DNA from: Halomonas campaniensis
GTDB taxonomy: Bacteria > Pseudomonadota > Gammaproteobacteria > Pseudomonadales > Halomonadaceae
Direction: 5' to 3'
Assembly (NCBI RefSeq): GCF_002211105.1
Contig: NZ_JPUA01000008.1
Span: forward strand, 1-49,005
DNA length: 49,005 nucleotides
Shown: positions 44,858-49,005 of the stretch, one piece after another
How positions within the stretch are numbered: position 1 is the stretch's first letter
Layout: each line of letters begins with the position of its first letter
The notes under the pieces: model-generated
Seen by the model: the letters and a program-made list of their open reading frames with translations, nothing else
The model's database searches: none
Told to the model about the DNA's origin: nothing
Made by a program: the position numbers and the translations under genes

Positions 44858-45649
44858 ATGAACGTTCCTATCAAGACGCCTTCTGAAATCGAACACATGC
44901 GCGAAGCCGGGCGCCAAGCGGCTAGCGTGATCGAAATGATCACCCCCCATATCCAAGCGGGTATCAGCACGGGTGAAATCGACCGTCTCTGTCATGAGTA
45001 TATTGTTAACGAGCTGGGTTCAGCCCCGGCACCGCTGAACTACCACGGCTTTCCCAAAGCGACCTGTACGTCGATCAACCACGTGGTGTGCCACGGCATC
45101 CCCGACGACGCCAAGAAGCTTAAAAATGGCGATATCATGAATCTGGATATCACCGTCAAAACCAGCGACGGCTATCACGGCGACTCCAGCGTGATGTTCG
45201 TGGTTGGGGAGACGATTCAGGGCGAACGGCTGTGCCGCGTGACCCAAGAGTGCCTGTATAAAAGCATTGAGCGGGTCAAACCCGGTGTGCGCCTCTCTGA
45301 ACTCGCCCGGGTGATTCAAAAACACGCTGAAGAGCACGGCTACTCCGTGGTGCGCGACTTCTGCGGCCACGGCATCGGCGCCGAGTTCCACGAAGAGCCG
45401 CAGTTTTTGCACTACGACGGCTACGCCCCCGACGCCGACATCAAGCTCGCCGCAGGCATGTGCTTTACCATTGAACCGATGATTAACGTCGGCGGCTATA
45501 AAACCAAGGTGCTGCGCGATGGCTGGACCGCCGTCACCAAGGATCGCAGCCTCTCGGCCCAATGGGAGCACACGCTGCTGGTGACCGAAGAAGGTGTTGA
45601 AGTGCTGACCGCGCGCGGCGATGAAGACTTTAGTTTTCTGACCAACTGA
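44858..45649 (+). CDS. map: Methionine aminopeptidase, type I
   Basis: A 263-residue cytoplasmic enzyme that removes the initiator Met from nascent proteins. All metal ligands are present: Asp97, Asp109, His171, Glu206 and Glu237, plus the substrate His79. E. coli Map has 264 residues. The ATG at 44858 gives the family start (IKTPSEIEHMREAGRQA); the open frame reaching back 198 bases has no ribosome site and lies over the divergent promoter region. Its stop and the glnD start interlock as TGATG. Confidence 0.96.
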   Translation: MNVPIKTPSEIEHMREAGRQAASVIEMITPHIQAGISTGEIDRLCHEYIVNELGSAPAPLNYHGFPKATCTSINHVVCHGIPDDAKKLKNGDIMNLDITVKTSDGYHGDSSVMFVVGETIQGERLCRVTQECLYKSIERVKPGVRLSELARVIQKHAEEHGYSVVRDFCGHGIGAEFHEEPQFLHYDGYAPDADIKLAAGMCFTIEPMINVGGYKTKVLRDGWTAVTKDRSLSAQWEHTLLVTEEGVEVLTARGDEDFSFLTN

Positions 45650-48324
45650 TGCTCCTTCACCACCACCGGTTTGAGCCGGACACCACGCTTTACGACCTAG
45701 ATCTTTTCCGCACTGAACTTGCCGGATCTCGCTCGCCGGTGGCGCCCTTCAAGGCCGCACTGCGCGAGCTACAGGCGCGCCTGGACGACCAGTTTCGCGC
45801 CGGTGCAGATATTCGCGACCTTGTTCGCGGCCGCGCCTGGTATCTAGATCAACTGTTGGCGATTGCCTGGGCACAGCATGAGTGGCCCGATGAGGGTATC
45901 GCGCTGGTAGCGGTAGGTGGCTATGGCCGCGGCGAGCTGCATCCCCACTCGGATATCGACCTACTGCTACTGCTGGAGCAGGATGACGACACCGCCTACC
46001 GGGAACCACTCACCGCTTTTATCACCTTCTTGTGGGATATTGGCCTGGAGATTGGCCATAGCGTGCGCTCGCTCAACGACTGCGAGCGCGAGGCCGAAGC
46101 GGACGTGACGGTGATCACCAACCTGCTCGAATCACGCCTGATCGCGGGGCCCGAGAGCCTGCGTGAAGCAATGCGCGAACGCCTCAGCGCCGAGCACATT
46201 TGGCCCGCCGACCGTTTCTTTGAAGCCAAGTGGCAGGAGCAGATCTCCCGCCACTACCGCTACAACAACTCTGAGTACCACTTGGAGCCGAACCTTAAAA
46301 GCTCCCCCGGCGGGCTGCGCGATATCCAGATGATCGGCTGGGTGGCCAAGCGCCACTTCGGCACCGAGCAGTACACCGACATTGTTGCCAACGGCTTTAT
46401 GAACGACGCCGAGCTGCGCATTCTAAGCCAGGGCCAGGCATTCCTGTGGCAGGTGCGTTACGCCCTGCACATGCTCACCGACCGCGCCGAAGACCGCCTG
46501 CTGTTTGACCACCAGCGTACCATCGCCGAGATGTTTGGCTTTCGCGATACCCCGGAACGTCTGGCAGTTGAGCAGTTTATGAAGCGCTACTACCGCCATG
46601 TCACTGCGCTCGCCGGGCTCAACGATATGCTGCTGCAACACTTTGACGAAGTGATCCTGCGCGGCAAGGAGACACTGGAAACCGTCAAACTCAACGAGCG
46701 CTTCGAGACCAAGGGCGGCTATATCCAAGTGCGTTCGCGAACCCTGTTCCGCGAGCGCCCTGCGGCGATGCTGGAGCTGTTTCTGCTGATGGCCAAGCAC
46801 CCCGAAATCGAAGGGGTGCGCGCCGACACTATCCGGCTGATTCGCGACCACCGCCACCAGATCGACGATCACTACCGGGAAGACCCGCGCCACCAGCGGC
46901 TCTTTATGGCCATTATGCGCGCTCCCGGCAACGTGCCCCGCCAGCTACGGCGCATGAACCGCTACGGCATTCTGGGCAAATACCTGCCTGAGTTTGGCCG
47001 CGCGGTAGGCCTAATGCAGCACGATTTGTTTCACATTTATACGGTCGACGCCCACACCCTGCTACTGCTCAAATTTCTACACAATTTCCGCAAACCGGAA
47101 GCGAAAGGCGACTTCCCGGTAGCGGCAGCGCTAATGCAGCAACTGCCCAAGCTGGATCTGCTGTGGATTGCCGGCCTGTTTCACGATATCGGCAAGGGGC
47201 GCGGCGGCGATCACTCGGAGATTGGCGCCAGGGACGTTGAGCAGTTCTGCCAGCGCCATAACATATCGGTTCACGATACCAACTTGGTCAGTTGGCTGGT
47301 GGAGCACCATCTGTTGATGTCGATGACCGCGCAAAAGCGCGACATCAGCGACCCCGACGTTATTCGTGATTTCGCTCTGATCGTGCGTAACGAAACCCGG
47401 TTGGACTACCTGTATGTACTCACCGTCGCCGATATCAATGCCACCAACCCCACGCTGTGGAACGGCTGGCGAGCGTCGCTACTGCGCCAACTGCACGCCG
47501 AAACCAAACGCGCCCTGCGCCGCGGCCTGAACAATCCGCCCGACCGTGACGACTGGGTGCGGGAAACGCGCACCGAAGCGCGCTCTTTGCTGCTAACCAT
47601 CGGCGTTAATCGGGAGCAAATCGATCATCTTTGGGAATCGCTAGGGGAGGACTACTTCCTGCAGTATGCGCCCAGCGAAATCGTTTGGCAGACCCAGGGC
47701 ATCCTCAATCACAACCAGTCGCCGCTGCCGTTGGTACTGATCAGCGCGCCGACTGCGGACATGTCCGAAGGCGGCACCAAGGTATTTATTCACACCCGCT
47801 CGGTGGATGATCTGTTCGCCGCCACCGCCGCGGCCATGGAGCAGCTGGGCCTCTCGATTCACGATGCGCGCATTGCGACCTCCCACAACGACTGGACGCT
47901 TAACACCTTTATTGTGCTCGACAATCACGGCCAGCCCATACGTGACCCGGTTCATATCGAAGAGATGCGCCAGCACCTGGTGGAAGAACTCGATGACCCG
48001 GACGACTACCCGGACATCGTCACCCGCCATACGCCGCGCCAGCTCAAGCACTTCAAGGTGCCCACGGAGGTGCTAATTGAACAGGATCCGGCCAATGAGC
48101 GCACGCTGCTAGAGCTAACGGCTCCCGACCGTCCCGGCCTGCTGGCCCGGGTGGGACGTATCTTTATGGAGCAGGACATCTCGCTGTCCGCGGCAAAAAT
48201 CGCCACTCTCGGTGAACGGGTAGAAGACGTCTTTTTCATCACCACTAAGGCAGGCGAACCGCTGACCGACCCCGAGCGCCAGCAGCAGCTGCGCGAACGT
48301 CTAATTGAGGTGCTGGGAGTTTAA
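45649..48324 (+). CDS. glnD: [Protein-PII] uridylyltransferase/uridylyl-removing enzyme
   Basis: An 891-residue bifunctional sensor of glutamine that adds or removes UMP on PII proteins and so controls nitrogen assimilation. The nucleotidyltransferase site is GGYGRGELHPHSDID (residues 90-104, Asp102 and Asp104 catalytic); the HD hydrolase domain has LFHDIGKGRGGDHSEIG near residue 514; two ACT domains at the C-terminus begin near residues 695 and 818 (TAPDRPGLLARVGRIF). Order and length match E. coli GlnD (890). It overlaps map by one base and is followed by dapC, as in Pseudomonas. Confidence 0.97.
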   Translation: MLLHHHRFEPDTTLYDLDLFRTELAGSRSPVAPFKAALRELQARLDDQFRAGADIRDLVRGRAWYLDQLLAIAWAQHEWPDEGIALVAVGGYGRGELHPHSDIDLLLLLEQDDDTAYREPLTAFITFLWDIGLEIGHSVRSLNDCEREAEADVTVITNLLESRLIAGPESLREAMRERLSAEHIWPADRFFEAKWQEQISRHYRYNNSEYHLEPNLKSSPGGLRDIQMIGWVAKRHFGTEQYTDIVANGFMNDAELRILSQGQAFLWQVRYALHMLTDRAEDRLLFDHQRTIAEMFGFRDTPERLAVEQFMKRYYRHVTALAGLNDMLLQHFDEVILRGKETLETVKLNERFETKGGYIQVRSRTLFRERPAAMLELFLLMAKHPEIEGVRADTIRLIRDHRHQIDDHYREDPRHQRLFMAIMRAPGNVPRQLRRMNRYGILGKYLPEFGRAVGLMQHDLFHIYTVDAHTLLLLKFLHNFRKPEAKGDFPVAAALMQQLPKLDLLWIAGLFHDIGKGRGGDHSEIGARDVEQFCQRHNISVHDTNLVSWLVEHHLLMSMTAQKRDISDPDVIRDFALIVRNETRLDYLYVLTVADINATNPTLWNGWRASLLRQLHAETKRALRRGLNNPPDRDDWVRETRTEARSLLLTIGVNREQIDHLWESLGEDYFLQYAPSEIVWQTQGILNHNQSPLPLVLISAPTADMSEGGTKVFIHTRSVDDLFAATAAAMEQLGLSIHDARIATSHNDWTLNTFIVLDNHGQPIRDPVHIEEMRQHLVEELDDPDDYPDIVTRHTPRQLKHFKVPTEVLIEQDPANERTLLELTAPDRPGLLARVGRIFMEQDISLSAAKIATLGERVEDVFFITTKAGEPLTDPERQQQLRERLIEVLGV

Positions 48325-48374
48325 GGTAATTCACCGAACCCCGAGGCTGATGCAGAGATTGTTGTGCCAAGCCT

Positions 48375-48477
48375 GGGGGCGAGGGTAGGTTTCCGCGAGG
48401 GCGCTGTGAACCCCTCCATGGGCGCTACTTTCGCCATCCATGGCGAAAGACCCTCGCTCCAACCTACCCTCGCTCCC
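48375..48477. repeat. Long nested palindromic element after glnD
   Basis: A 17-bp outer stem with one G-T pair (48375-48391 with 48461-48477, centred on GAGGGTAGGTT/AACCTACCCTC), a symmetric TCC/TCC internal loop, then GCGAGGG/CCCTCGC (48395-48401 with 48451-48457). Inside is a separate hairpin, CTTTCGCCAT-CC-ATGGCGAAAG (48428-48449). This looks like a dispersed palindromic repeat of the kind found between genes in this group of bacteria; copies elsewhere cannot be checked here. It could also act as a bidirectional terminator. The rest of 48325-48595 holds only the dapC promoter. Confidence 0.75.
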
Positions 48478-48530
48478 GTCTATCGGGTGTCTGTATAAGC
48501 ATTCATTGCAAAATCACACCCTCGTTAGGT

Positions 48531-48559
48531 TTGAGCCTGCACCGGGCCTTGCCTATAAT
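48531..48559 (+). promoter_or_regulatory. Sigma-70 promoter for dapC
   Basis: TTGAGC at 48531-48536 and TATAAT at 48554-48559 are separated by 17 bases, an almost ideal promoter, about 37 bases before the dapC ATG. Confidence 0.72.
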
Positions 48560-48595
48560 CGACGGTTTACGCCGCCAGCCATCAACGGACACATC

Positions 48596-49005
48596 ATGAA
48601 CGCCGACCTCGACGCCCTGCATCCCTACCCGTTTGAAAAGCTGGCTGCGCTGAAAGCCGACCTAACGCCCCCGGCTGACTTGACGCATATCCCACTGACC
48701 ATTGGTGAACCCCAGCACGCGCCCTACCCCGCGGCGCTTGAAGCGATGGTGGCGCACCAACTGGAAATGGCCCGCTATCCCGCGACCAATGGCCTGCCAG
48801 CGCTCCGCCAAACCATCGCCAACTGGGCAAGCCAACGCTTTCAACTGCGCGAACTCGACAGCGAACGGCACGTGGTGCCCGTTAACGGCACTCGGGAAGC
48901 CATTTTTGCCTTTGTGCAGGCAGCGCTGGATCGCAGCCGCCCGGCGAAAGTGGCGGTGCCCAATCCGTTTTATCAAATCTACGAAGGTGCGACGCTGCTG
49001 GCAGG
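48596..49005 (+). CDS. dapC: Succinyldiaminopimelate transaminase, partial (cut by window end)
   Basis: The first 136 codons of a PLP-dependent class I aminotransferase. The N-terminus (LHPYPFEKLAALKADL, then HIPLTIGEPQHAPYP, ARYPATNGLPALRQTIANW, PVNGTREAIFAF, PNPFYQIYEGA) matches DapC of Pseudomonas-type bacteria, which makes N-succinyl-diaminopimelate for lysine and peptidoglycan. The gene continues beyond the window; the catalytic Lys is not yet reached. It follows glnD, its usual neighbour, and has its own promoter. Confidence 0.88.
   Translation, partial: MNADLDALHPYPFEKLAALKADLTPPADLTHIPLTIGEPQHAPYPAALEAMVAHQLEMARYPATNGLPALRQTIANWASQRFQLRELDSERHVVPVNGTREAIFAFVQAALDRSRPAKVAVPNPFYQIYEGATLLA

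Noticed and set aside
1..49005. CRISPR arrays, tRNA, rRNA, prophage, insertion sequences
   Set aside because: No repeat-spacer arrays, cloverleaf-like segments, integrase or transposase genes were seen.

Overview
The window looks like chromosomal core DNA of a halophilic gammaproteobacterium of the Halomonadaceae (Halomonas/Vreelandella type). The basis is the moderately GC-rich codon use, gammaproteobacterial gene orders (rpsB-tsf-pyrH-frr-uppS-cdsA-dxr-rseP-bamA-skp-lpxD-fabZ-lpxA-lpxB-rnhB-dnaE-accA-tilS, and map-glnD-dapC), and accessory families that are common in that group. There is no rRNA or tRNA to fix the genus, so the assignment is an inference.

Layout. (1) 1-9374, all on +: a lone, more AT-rich ZIP-family transporter, a structured 300-base gap, then a tight run of genes: a phosphotransferase-fold kinase, the YnjB/YnjC/YnjD ABC importer, two small GT-A type transferases of the 'rSAM/selenodomain-associated' kinds, and a membrane TVP38 domain fused to a disulfide reductase. 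The substrate of this cluster is not known. (2) 9371-16009: mostly single genes (a small HTH regulator with an operator-like array, a GGEEF diguanylate cyclase, a SelD-N-terminus-like flavoprotein, two lipoproteins, GloA, a YdjM-type membrane protein, a DUF3087-like protein) plus a 14-bp tandem repeat. (3) 16090-17850 on -: a DAHP synthase preceded by two short aromatic-rich leader peptides, with an intrinsic terminator between them. This is the most interesting part of the window. It looks like a ribosome-mediated attenuator that reads Phe, Tyr and Trp codons, followed by a second leader coupled to the enzyme gene. A 42-residue membrane peptide lies just upstream. (4) 17910-24971: fre, ubiD and rho on -, ppx on +, tilS on -. 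(5) 24952-44526 on -: the large essential operon region for lipid A, outer-membrane assembly, isoprenoid and phospholipid synthesis, DNA polymerase III alpha, acetyl-CoA carboxylase, and translation factors. (6) 44858-49005 on +: map, glnD and the start of dapC, with a long palindromic repeat between glnD and dapC.

No CRISPR array, insertion sequence, prophage, tRNA or rRNA was found. The best candidates for something undescribed are the dual aromatic leader system of the DAHP synthase and the kinase/YnjBCD/transferase/TVP38-reductase cluster.
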